The translations under genes and the position numbers were made by a program. 64,000 nucleotides of DNA from Emiliania huxleyi CCMP1516 (lineage: Eukaryota > Haptophyta > Isochrysidales > Noelaerhabdaceae). The notes beneath the pieces were generated by a model. The model ran no database searches. It saw nothing but the letters and a program-made list of their open reading frames with translations, and had not been told where the DNA came from. Where the stretch lies: NCBI RefSeq assembly GCF_000372725.1, contig NW_005198017.1, forward strand, positions 358,286 through 422,285. Direction: 5' to 3'. Shown piece by piece: positions 37,152-47,900 of this stretch. How positions within the stretch are numbered: the first letter of the stretch is position 1; each line of letters opens with the position of its first letter.

Positions 37152-37251
37152 NNNNNNNNNNNNNNNNNNNNNNNNNNNNNNNNNNNNNNNNNNNNNNNNN
37201 NNNNNNNNNNNNNNNNNNNNNNNNNNNNNNNNNNNNNNNNNNNNNNNNNNN
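37152..37251. other. Assembly gap of exactly 100 N
   Basis: A run of 100 N of conventional gap length, so true size is unknown. It sits inside the repeat-bounded retroelement region, where collapse or misjoin is likely. Confidence 0.98.
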
Positions 37252-37285
37252 CGCACGCCGGCAGATCGCGACTATATACAGCTAG

Positions 37286-39877
37286 TTAAGAGCCGACCGA
37301 CCCTCGCGTCCGGTGCTCACCGACGGCGGGGCGGGCGCCCGCCCACGCGCCGCCTACGCGCAGCGCGTGCGCCGCAAACTCGCCCGCCGACAGCGCTGGC
37401 CAGTCTCCATCGGCCGTCGCGAGAGGCCTGCCCGGCTGTCGCCGCGGGGCCCCCACGAACACCACGCGTCGGATGCGGTGCCGCGCGAACTCGCGCGCAA
37501 AGTGCACGCCCCACGCCCGCCGCAGCGTCGTAGCGAAGTAGGACCGCGCCTCCTTCGCGCTACGCGCGCCGATCCGCCTCCAGTGCTGCTTGGATGCCGA
37601 CTCCACCACACAGTCGAACAGCTGGTGCAGGTCGTCCGACGCCTCCGCGTAGGCCCCGACAACGAGGCTGCGCACGGTGCCAAACGAGCGCAGCACGGAG
37701 GAAACGGCGTCCCTCGAGCCGTTGTTCCATGCCTGCACGTGCGGCTTGGCATCGAGCGCCGCCGCCCGCGCCTCGTAGTCGCGCTGGACAAGGTTCGCCC
37801 TGTCGGCGACAGCGCCGCCCTGGCCATCGTCGCGCGCCCGAGCGCTCATGTAGTGAGGCCCGCCGCGGTGGATGGTCTTGCCCTCGAGGAGGTGCTCCGC
37901 CGGCGGCTGCTCGGGCCCGCGCTGCACTGTCGTGCCGCGCCACCGGACAGACGGATGCGCCTGGCCTCGTGTGCCCGTGCAGCGCGCCGTGCGGGACTCG
38001 CGCAGCTTGCAGTGCAGGCGCCCATCCGGCACGATGCCGTTCTTGCCGCGCGTGCCAGCTGTGCCGTTGAGTGTGACAGGCGGGATGACGGCGCTGAAGA
38101 TCTCGCGCGGTTCCTCCTTGCCGCGCAGCCCCGCGTGCAGCGCATCACCGATCACGCGTGAGAAGATGTCGTCGTGGCAGTTGCCGTGGGCGCGGTCGTT
38201 GAGCGTCGCCAAGCCCAGCTGGACGCCAAAGGCATCGCAGACTCGAGGAGGGCCGCGGCCGGAGCAGGCGATGCTCTTGCCCACGAGCGCGCGCACGGCT
38301 GGGCTCTCCCGGCCGAGGTAGGTGCAGAAGATCTCGCGGAACTCGCGCGCCTCGCACCGGTTCTGAGCCGAGGGCCATGAGCTCACCCACGCGGACGAGA
38401 ACGAGTCGACGGCCAGCCACGCCTCCCGCCGCGTGTCGCCGTGCGGCAGCCCGAGGATGCTGCGGCTGAGCTGGTTGCGCTTGACCTGCTCCCGCTGCTG
38501 CGTCAGCTGCCGCTGTAGCCCAGCGCTGCCGGCCCGCCCGTTGCCAGCCTCGGGAGCCCGGACATCGAGAGGTCCCGCCACGCCCTCGCCGCGGACCTCT
38601 CGCTGCATGCCCTCCCACGCCTTCTTGAAGGACTCGCCCGTCGGCGTCAGCTGCCCCAGCTGCGCGCCGAGCGGGTTGACGTTGGTGGTGCAGCCCGAGA
38701 GGAAGCGCGAGAGGCGAGGGCTGTTCGGGTACGGCAACTCGAAGGCGCCGTGGCCGAAGAGCGGAGCGAGCATCTGGAAGAAGCCGCGCTCTCTGCCGCC
38801 GCCGGGCGTCGACCTGTCGAGGAACCTCTCGGCCGCCTCGACAAAGCAGGCGCAGAACGCAGCCGGCGCCACCTCCTCGAGCGAGCGCAGGCCGAGGCCG
38901 CGCATCCGCGCAGGCAGGCGAGCCCGCCGCGCGGTGATGGCGTCGCCGAGCACGCCCTCGTAGCCGCACGCCTCAGCGGCACGGGTGAGCGCAGCGTCGA
39001 CGACGCGAGCGTGGGACACCGTCTTGTCGGGAGGGAGGTGCCGAAGGATGAAGTCGAACTTGGCGGAGCAGGAGTAGTAGATGGCGGCCCACAGCGCGTG
39101 GGGGCTCGCAGCACGTAGCGAAAGAACTGTCTTGTCGATGTAGCTCACGATACTGCTCACCTGGGCGCGTAACCACGCATCCACAAACCCTGCCTCCCCC
39201 ATTGGGCAGCCCGCGACCATCACGCCTCGGTACGTCCGCGACCCGCCATCCTCCTCCGGCACCAGCACCATGCCGACTGGCGCGCCCAACGCCTCCCGCC
39301 ACGGGCAGTGCGAGAGGTTGTACTCGGGAGAGAAGCACTCGAGCTTCGAGACCTGCATCTCGAGGTTGAGCGACGCCTTGACCGCCTCGCCAAAGCGCTT
39401 GACCGCCGGGAACACGGCGGCCGCCGGTCCTAGCGCGAAGATGTCGTCCATCTCCGCCCAAGCCCCGCCACCGAACGGCCTCAGCTCGGCGTCGAGGGCA
39501 GCCAGCTCCGGCTGGATGGCGATGCAGAAGGCGCCGCTCGATGGAGGCCCGCCCTGCTGCGTGCCGGTCGCCGAGTCGCCGCCACGCGACGTCTCAGCGC
39601 GGCACGTCTGCCCCTCGAGGTGGTGCTGCTCAAAGAGCCGCGTCCGCTGGGGCCCGACGAGCAGGCTCGTCGCGGACATGAGCGTCGCGTGAAGAAGCGG
39701 CATGAACGGCGCCAGCTCCGGCACCTCCGAGCAGCGGCGGAGAAGCGCCGACCGATCGATCTCGTTGTACGCGTTTTTGAGGTCGATCTTGACGAGCACA
39801 AAGTCGCCTCGCTGCTCGAGCAAGATGCGGATCCCGTTGATCATGATCGAGATTCCGCCCGAGACTCCTACCGCCAC
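37286..39877 (-). mobile_element. Non-LTR-type reverse transcriptase ORF, 5'-truncated
   Basis: An open frame of about 863 codons. Reverse-transcriptase motifs are visible near the start: VLVKIDLKNAYNEIDR (box A with the catalytic Asp), GTQQGGPPSSGAFC (box B) and AEMDDIFALG (box C). Box C is MDD where most LINE enzymes have (F/Y)xDD. The approach VAVGVSGGISIMINGIR is the block just before box A in LINE-like enzymes, so the N-terminal part, including any endonuclease, is missing. The frame opens right after 'cagcag|gtg', with no upstream ATG of its own. Residues 500-800 are basic and unrecognised. Direct repeats lie on both sides. No integrase, RNase H or protease motif was recognised. Confidence 0.85.
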
Positions 39878-39888
39878 CTGCTGTGTCT

Positions 39889-40075
39889 TTTCACAGAGTC
39901 ATGTGTACTGGTATAGCGAGTAGCGTAGAAACCCGAGGAGTCACACAGTCCCTGTGTGATGCACGCCCTGTGAGCGGGGCGGGGTGCGCACTGCGCACTG
40001 TGCCTCTGTGTTCGTGCGTCGCCGCCGCCGCCCATCTCTCCGGGAGATGACTGCTCTATTTATTTATTCCCCATG
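39889..40075 (+). repeat. Direct repeat flanking reverse transcriptase, copy 2
   Basis: Second copy of the 36429-36630 sequence, lying immediately upstream (in minus-strand terms) of the reverse transcriptase frame. It differs by an inserted GCC-trinucleotide run and a missing 'gagctct' segment. Confidence 0.85.
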
Positions 40076-40242
40076 TGTTAGATTTGTTTGGTATTCAACC
40101 TCTTTAAGGAAGCGGGCGAGGCGCGGCTGTCCAGGCACCAGGGCGGGCGGGGGCGGGCGGCGGGCCAGGCGGCGGGCGACGGCGCGCCAGAGGGTGGAAC
40201 TTAGTATTAAATGGAGGAGCAGGGAATACTCGTGAGACACCT

Positions 40243-41013
40243 TCAGCTGATTGGTTGCGTTGAGGGTTCTCTCGCGGCTGATGACGAATTGCCGGAGAAT
40301 GCTCGATGCGCCGCAGTTGCAGGCTCCTGCGCCACGGCCTCTTGCCGGGCGGAGCCACCGCCGATGGACGGGAAGTCGGCATGATGCCGATAGGCATGCC
40401 CGCCATGATCGCTCGGCGCTGCGGCGGCCACGCCACCTTGCCTGGCGGAGATACCGTCGCCAGCTGGGGCGCCGCCTGCGTGATGTCCGTCTACGTGATG
40501 CCGAGCGTGAGCTGTGCCGGCGTGCCCGCCGGACTCGGCGGGCTCTGATGGCTCGGCGGGTACCGGCGCTGGCTCGGTGTCGCCGCCATGCTGTAGCGCA
40601 GCCTCTCCTGCCAGCCACGCTGCGTGCACGCGCGAGGCGGGCTCCGGCGGTGGCGCACCGGGCGAGGCGTCATATAAATAAGTGTCGATGGTGGCGACGG
40701 CACCAGAGGCGGTGCGGTAGCTCAGTCGGTCCCTCCGCCGGAGGTCGGTCTCCAACAGGTGTTCCCCGCTGCTGTTGGAGCCGTAGACGCCAGTCATCGC
40801 GACGAGCGTAGTCAAGGCAGACATCGAGAACATAGCACACAACAAGAAGGCACCGGCCTTCCGCTGCCGGATTATGCTCTCGAGAGGCACCGGAGGCGGC
40901 GAGTCGCTCTCCAACTCGTCGTCCGACTGCTGTGCCGCATAAAACGCCTGACCGTCAGCCTCGCCTCCACGCTTTTCGCAAGCGCCGTAAACCGGCTCGG
41001 AGACCGTCATCAT
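40243..41013 (-). CDS. Hypothetical single-pass membrane protein
   Basis: Open frame from the ATG at 41013, about 256 residues and apparently intronless. A membrane segment (AFLLCAMFSMSALTTLVAM) at about residues 54-73 follows an acidic, Asp/Glu/Ser-rich N-terminus. The C-terminal half is rich in Ala, His, Gly and Pro, with many His residues (HAGTAHARHHVDGHHAGG). I do not recognise it. The His-rich tail may be real metal-binding sequence or compositional. Confidence is limited because this GC content yields long chance frames. Confidence 0.4.
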   Translation of the reverse strand: MMTVSEPVYGACEKRGGEADGQAFYAAQQSDDELESDSPPPVPLESIIRQRKAGAFLLCAMFSMSALTTLVAMTGVYGSNSSGEHLLETDLRRRDRLSYRTASGAVATIDTYLYDASPGAPPPEPASRVHAAWLAGEAALQHGGDTEPAPVPAEPSEPAESGGHAGTAHARHHVDGHHAGGAPAGDGISARQGGVAAAAPSDHGGHAYRHHADFPSIGGGSARQEAVAQEPATAAHRAFSGNSSSAAREPSTQPIS

Positions 41014-42189
41014 GCACTGTTCGGCGAGGCGCAGTCGAGGGCGCAACGTTGGCGTACGGCGTAGTGAACTGGAGGGCGCAAAGAAGTTGGGCGAGGCGAA
41101 GGGCGTCTCTCAAGACTGGGCGCGCGCTCGCTCAGCCATCCCAAACCCGGAAAAACAGACCCGCCGCTCGCGGTGCCGGTTGTGCGCTTCCTGGATCCTG
41201 CGGGACAAGGTTGTATGGTGACCGGCGGTCCCCGGAGGAGCTCGAGGAGCTGTGTCATCACTCAAAAACTTCTTACTGGTACGGACACGAGGGTCAGAGC
41301 GGCGAGAGTACACATACATGGCACATGCTGAAAGAGACCAGCTTCGGCTGAGGGCTAACAAGCTGCCGAGCCCAAATCACTGTGAGAGTCGTGATTTCTT
41401 GTTGGTTTCCTAAAATCTCTCTCACATGCTGCACTCTCGGGAACCGAGAGATGTAGCGAGAAAGAATGGATTTCAGGATGGCATGGAGCACGCACATGGC
41501 CCTAGTAGTAGTCCTTCATCTCCACATGCTCGGGCTCGCCACAGCACCGAGAGAGACAGCGGCACGCGAGGCAAACCGCGAGGCAAAATGCGAAAATGCC
41601 GCCCATCGCCGACCAAGAGACACTGATCCTGCTCTCTCACGGTGTGAGGTGTGAACAGCGCGTGGTCACGCCCCCTGCGAGGACAGTATCAACTGGGATT
41701 TTGGCAAAGATGTTGGTGGGTGGGAGAGGAAAGGTAAGGTAAAGGTAAACGTCTCCACAATCAAACACAAAGTGGTTTTGGTGGGGGGCCAGGGGGGGCG
41801 ACCCTCTCACACCCGAGAGACCGCCGTTGCCCAAAGACGCACAAGCACAGACACAGTCGAGAAGTGAGAGACAGTCAGAAGGCAGCACTGGGTCCCAGGA
41901 AGGCGAATGAGATGAGCCGGATGACCGATGACGCTTGACGGCCACGAGCACATGTACATGCTCATGCATGTGCATGTTGATTGTTGTGCATGTCATGTGC
42001 ACAACAAAAAACAACAAAATCTCTCTCTCTCTCTCTCCGCATGCTGCATGCAGTATAGTTCTCAGCAGACAGATGTCTACGGCCGGTTTGTGTCGACCCC
42101 CCCCCCACCCACGAAAGGCGCCGCCTGTACGAGCAGATTTAGCCGTATTGAGTCATCAGTACGCAGCTGGAGGGGGCTGAAGGGTTTGT
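41014..42189. other. Intergenic; no gene seen
   Basis: Lower GC than neighbours. Contains a CT-dinucleotide run (about 42018-42038) and a short ACATG/CATGT-rich stretch (about 41948-42005). Frames are short and motif-free. Confidence 0.6.
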
Positions 42190-43181
42190 TAAAAGAAAGA
42201 AAGCAGACAACCCAAGGGAGGGATGGGAGGACGGCACGCCGCCACCACACAGGGATTTTAAGGAGAGGAGTGTGGTGCTAGCCGTCGCCCACCCCAACCC
42301 TTGGTCGTCTGCCTCTTTCTATCTCCCTTCGCAGTCCCTCGCCGATTCTCGCTGCAACCTTCATGCCACCTCGGTCCTCGCGGTCCGTCCCACTCTCGTC
42401 GTTCTCCCTCCTGTCGCTTCCTCCTCTCTCGCGTCGCTCTCGTCTGCCTCGTCCTGCGACGCCGCCGCCGCCTGCCGATCCCTTGCTCTCGCGGCTTCTC
42501 CCGCCTTTCGGCGCAACTCTGCCGACTGCCCTCCTCGCGGCATATTTTGGCCCCTCGAGTTTATCGAGCTCTCCTCGCGCAAGCGACGACTCTTCTGACG
42601 CCCACTGCGATCATTTGGATACCCATCACTGAGCCGACAAATTCAATGCTACGGGTAGCCCCAGGGTGGCGCCCACCCCCATACCCTCGGGCACTTGGCC
42701 ACTTGCCTGCGCCCTCACACGCGCTAGCCCACGCCCTGCCCCGCAAGATCTCACTCCATCCCGGCCTGCGGCATACCTCGGCACCCCCTTTCACGGAATC
42801 TGAGCGTGAGGGAATCTGAGCGTGAGGGAATCTGAGCGTGAGGGAACCTGGGCAGTGCCGCGTAGTGCAGCGTGCGCGCGGGCGGCGTGCGCGCACGTGC
42901 GCGGGCGTGCACGCACGTGCGCGGGCGGGCGCGTAGTGCTGCGTGGTGCAGCGTAGTGCCGCGTGCGCGCACGTGCGCGCACGTGCGCGGGCGTGCGCGG
43001 GCGTGCGCGGGCGTGCGCGGGCGTGCGCGGCATGCGCGGCCAGGGCGCAGGCAAGTGCCTGAGGGTATGGGGGTGGGCGCCACCCTGGGGCTACCCATAG
43101 CATCGTCGGCTCAGTGATGGGTATCCTTTGCCGCCAAGTCATATCGTTGCTCAGGTCCACTCTCTCTTCGAACACTTGTGG
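42190..43181 (-). repeat. Dispersed retroposon-like repeat, copy 2, split by a MITE
   Basis: Reverse-complement copy of the family at 8399-8580, 54830-54955 and 55570-56112. Its two pieces, 42190-42616 and 43127-43181, are continuous in copy 4 (55570-56112) but separated here by the 510-bp insertion at 42617-43126. The family sequence can be read as [15 protein letters not shown] then MIAVGVRRVV, suggesting it once coded. Confidence 0.88.
42617..43126. mobile_element. MITE with ~85-bp terminal inverted repeats and TTT duplication
   Basis: A 510-bp insertion starting GGATACCCATCACTGAGCCG and ending with its reverse complement. The inverted repeats extend about 85 bp, with a short indel about 22 bases in. 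It is flanked on both sides by TTT (42614-42616 and 43127-43129). The uninterrupted sequence in repeat copy 4 has TTT only once, so this is a 3-bp target duplication. The interior has three copies of a 16-bp unit with GGAATCTGAGCGTGAG (about 42798-42846) and an alternating purine-pyrimidine GC/GT tract (about 42870-43040). No coding capacity, so non-autonomous. A 3-bp duplication suits PIF/Harbinger or CACTA transposases; the superfamily is inferred. Confidence 0.9.
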
Positions 43182-43280
43182 AGCACTTGGAGCACTTGGA
43201 GTGCAGTCATTAACCTCACATCCAGGGCCGGATCACCGCAAAACAGATTTCTTCTGGCATCCTGCCCCTCCCCGCTGGCC

Positions 43281-44932
43281 ATGCCACGGCTCGAGGAGGT
43301 GCCTGAGCGCTTCTCCTTCCCAAAGGGGGAGGAGGAGATCCTCGAGTACTGGAAACAGAACGACACGTTCCACGAGTCGGTCCGGCTCTCCGAGGGGCGG
43401 CCGCCGTTCTCGTTCTACGATGGCCCTCCGTTTGCGACCGGGCTGCCGCACTACGGCCACATCCTGGCCGGCACCATCAAGGACGTGGTCTGCCGGTACG
43501 CGCACCAGACCGGTCACCACGTGCCGCGTCGCTTCGGCTGGGATTGCCACGGCCTGCCGGTCGAGTTTGAGATTGACAAGAAGCTCGACGTCAAGGGGCG
43601 GCAAGACGTGCTCGACATGGGAATCGCGACGTACAACGACGAGTGCCGCGCCATCGTGGGGCGGTACACCAAGGAGTGGGAGGTGACGGTCGGCCGCGTC
43701 GGCCGGTGGATCGACTTCTCCACCGGGTACCGCACGATGGACTTGTCGTACATGGAGACGGTGTGGTGGGTCTTCCAGCAGCTGCACGAGAAGGGGTATG
43801 TCTACCGCGGCTTCAAGGTGAGGATCGCCGCGGGACGCCCCGCCCTCCGAGGCACTCGCGGCACAGTGCCGACGCCTCGGCTCTCCCATCACCACCTCTG
43901 TGGAGGGTGGACACGTGCCTCGCCCCTCGCCCTCGCCCCTCACCCTCGCCCCTCGCCCTCGCCCCTCGCCCTCATCCCTCGCGCCTGCGCGCCGCTGCAG
44001 GTGATGCCCTACTCGTGCGCGCTCAACACGCCGCTCTCCAACTTCGAGGTGCAGCAAAACTACAAGGACGTCTCCGACCCCGCCGTCGTCGTCACCTTCC
44101 CGCTGCTCGGCGAGGAGGGGGCATCCTTCCTCGCCTGGACGGTGCCACTGTCACCCGCGAGACGCAGCCGAGATGCAGCCGAGATGCAGCCGAGATGCAG
44201 CCGAGATGCAGCCGAGATGCAGCCGAGATGCAGCCGAGATGCAGCCGAGGTGCAGCCGAGGTGCAGCCGAGGTGCAGCCGAGGCGCAGCCGAGATGCAGC
44301 CGAGATGCAGCCGAGATGCAGCCGAGATGCAGCCGAGATGCAGCCGAGGCGCAGCCGAGGCGCAGCCGAGGCGCAGCCGAGATGCAGCCGAGATGCAGCC
44401 GAGGCGCAGCCGAGGCGCAGCCGAGGCGCAGCCGAGGCGCAGCCGAGGTGCAGCCGAGGTGCAGCCGAGGTGCAGCCGAGGCGCAGCCGAGGTGCAGCCG
44501 AGGCGCAGCCGAGGCGCAGCCGAGGTGCAGCCGAGGTGCAGCCGAGGTGCAGCCGAGGTGCAGCCGAGGTGCAGCCGAGGTGCAGCCGAGGTGCAGCCGA
44601 GGTGCAGCCGAGGTGCAGCCGAGGTGCAGCCGAGGTGCAGCCGAGGTGCAGCCGAGGTGCAGCCGAGGTGTGACTCTGGCCGCCGCACCTCGTTCTCTCC
44701 ATCTCTTCTCGCCTCCCTTCGGCGCTGAGCCCGCCCTCCCGCGCAGACGACGCCGTGGACGCTGCCGTCCAACCTCGCCCTCTGCGTCAACCCGGAGCTC
44801 GAGTACGTGCGCATCCGCGAGGAGGCGAGTTGAGAGGGGCCGAGAGGAGCCGAGAGGCGCCGAGAGGCGCCGAGAGGCAGCCGAGATGCGCCCATGCGCG
44901 TGAGCTGACGCACGCACGCACGCACGCTCACA

Positions 44933-44963
<31 letters not shown>

Positions 44964-47900
44964 GCGCACGCACGCATGCACGCTCACGCACACACAGACA
45001 CAGACACACACACGCGCGCGGCCTGGCCAGCGTGCGGAGAGCAGTTCCCCTCGCCCCACTTCGCCTCGCCCCGCCTCTCCTCACCTCCCCTCGCCTCGCC
45101 TCCCCTCACTTCCCCTCGCCTCGCCCCGCCTCGCTTCCCCTCGCCCCGCCTCGCCTCGCCTCACCGCCCCTCCCTTCCCCTCGCCTCGCCTCACTTCCCC
45201 TCGCCTCCCCTCGCCCCGCCTCAGGCGACCGGCGCGGTGTACATCCTGCTGGCGACGCGGCTGGTACAGCTCTACTCGGAGCTCGCAAACCCGAAGAAGG
45301 CGGCCGACGCGCGCAAGAAGTTCAGCGAGGTCGAGCGGATGAAGGGCTCGGCGCTCGCGGGCGTGGAGTACGCGCCGCCCTTCGGCTACTTCGAGGCGCG
45401 GCGCGCGTCCGGCGCGTTCCGCGTCATTACGGGCGGCTTCGTCACCGATGACTCGGGCACCGGCATCGTGCACTGCGCACCCGCCTTTGGCGAGGAGGAC
45501 TACAAGGCGTGCCTCGAGCACGGAGTGATCCGGCGCGGCGAGCCCCTCGTCTGCCCCGTCGACGCGGACGGGCGGTTCAGCGACGAGGTGCCCCGCGCAC
45601 TAGATGCGCAGCCAGATGCTCGCCCAGATGCTCGACTCCGCGTCCCTGCCTCCTCCTGGGCGGGAGCCAGAGGGGCGAGGCGGGTTCGGCTGCTCTCGGC
45701 CGTGTTCGCAGCTCTCGTTGTCCCGCGAGACGCAGGCCTGCGATTGCACGCCGCCGTGCTCGCACCCCGACGCTTGTGCGTGTCGCGCTGCAGGTGCCCG
45801 AGTGGCGGGGGTTGGGCGTCAAGGAGGCGGACAAGCACATCATCGCTCACCTCAAGGCGCAGGGGCGCATCATCAAGGTGGGTGGGGTGGCGGGCGGGTG
45901 GGCGGGTGGGCGGGTGTGGTGGGGTGGGCACCATCTCCGGCTTGGAGAGGATGGGGGAAGACCATTGCCGCCCCCCGAGGGCGAGGAAGAGAAGGAGCAC
46001 GAGGTAGCGCACGGGCACATAGGTGGACGTCATCAACCACTCGTACCCCTTCTGCTGGCGCTCGGACACGCCCCTCATCTACCGCGCCGTCCCGGGCACC
46101 TTCGTGGCGGTCGAGGCCATCAAGGAGAAGCTGATCGCCAACAACAAGCAGACGTACTGGGTGCCGGGCCACGTACGGGAGAAGCGCTTCCAGAACTGGC
46201 TCGAGAACGCGCGCGACTGGGCCGTCTCGCGCAACCGCTTCTGGGGGACGCCGATCCCGATGTGGGTCTCGGACGACGGCGAGGAGATCGTCGTCGTCGG
46301 CTCCAAGGAGGAGCTTGAGCGGCTCTCTGGCGTGGCGGTGAGCCTAACCCTCACCCTAACCCTAACCCTCACCCTCACCCCAACCCCAACCCTAACCCCA
46401 ACCCTGACCCTGACCCTAATTCCAACCCTACCCCTAACCCGGCACCCCACCCCCTGCCCCGCCTCCGCCCCCGCCCCCGCCCCCTATCCCTCCACCCCTG
46501 GCCCCTCAACCTTTGCGGGAGAGGTGGCCGGGGGTCGAAGGTCTCTTCACAGCGCTGGAGGGTGTGAACAGGTGAGCGACCTACACCGCGAGTTCCTCGA
46601 CCACATCGAGCTCCCCTCGCAGCAGGGCAAGGGCACCCTCAAGCGCGTCGACGAGGTCTTCGACTGCTGGTTCGAGTCGGGCTCGATGCCGTACGCGCAG
46701 CAGCACTACCCCTTCGAGAACAAGCAGACGTTCGAGGCCTCCTTCCCGGCCGACTTCATCGCCGAGGGCATCGACCAGACACGCGGCTGGTTTCGACATG
46801 TCCGACCCCCCCTCGCTCGGGGCGTATTTCTTTTGGATGCATATTTCTTTTTTAGGTTCTACACCCTCATGGTGCTCTCGACCGCCCTCTTCGACAAGCC
46901 CGCCTTCAAGAACCTGATCTGCAACGGGCTTGTGCTCGCGGCCGACGGCCAAAAGATGTCCAAGCGCAAGAAGAACTACCCCGACCCCGTCCTCGTGATC
47001 GACTCGTACGGCGCGGACGCGCTGCGGCTCTACCTGATCAACTCGCCCGTCGTGCACGCCGAGGACCTCTGCTTCCGCGAGGCGGGCGTCATGCAGAACC
47101 TCAAGTCGATCTTCCTCCCCTGGCGCGCGCCGCGCCCGCCCGCCGCGCCCGCCCGCCGCGAGCGCAATGCTCACGCCCTCCGGCCGCGAGCAGGTACCAC
47201 GCCTACCGGCTGCTGGTCGCGTCGGTGCGCACGGCCGAGGCGAGGGAGGGCGCCAGCTTCGAGCCGAGCGTCGGCGAGGCGCTCGGCTCGGCAAACCTGA
47301 TGGACAAGTGGATCCTTGCCGCCGCAAACGGGCTCGTCCGCTTCATGCGCGCCGAGGGAGGAGCGTGCGCCCGCTGCACCCGCGCCCCTCCTCGGGGACC
47401 CGTCTCGGGGCCTTGCTCGCAGGCGCGCCGAGATGGAGGCGTATCGGCTGTACACGGTCGTGCCGCGGCTGGTCGAGCTCATCGACCAGCTGACCAACTG
47501 GTACATCCGGATGAACAAGGACCGCTTCTCGGGCGAGCGCGGCGCAGGCGAGCGGCGCACGTCCCTCTGCACGCTCTTCGAGGTGCTCATGATGCTCTGC
47601 CGCATGATGGCGCCGCTCACGCCCTTCTTCGCGGAGCACGTCTACCAGAACCTGAGGCGGGTGGTGCCCGACGCGCCCGCCTCGGTGCACTTCCTGATGA
47701 TCCCGGAGGTGAACGAGGCGGCCATCGACCCGCAGATGGAGGCGGACGTGCGGCTGATGCTGCAGGTCATCGAGAAGGGGCGGACGCTCCGCGAGCGGCG
47801 CGCGCTCTCGACCCGCACGCCGAACAAGGCGTGAACGGCGTCTCTTCACAGCGGCGAGCCGTGAGCAGGCACACGCTCTCGACCCGCACGCCGCTGCCCG

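Noticed and set aside
44164-44673. CRISPR-like appearance of the repeat array
   Set aside because: The units are contiguous 11-mers without spacers, lie inside an intron, and the organism is eukaryotic.
43281-44903. A continuous open frame from the isoleucyl-tRNA synthetase start through the 11-bp array
   Set aside because: It arises because the array has no stops. Family alignment requires splicing from 44141 to 44747 to restore [11 protein letters not shown].
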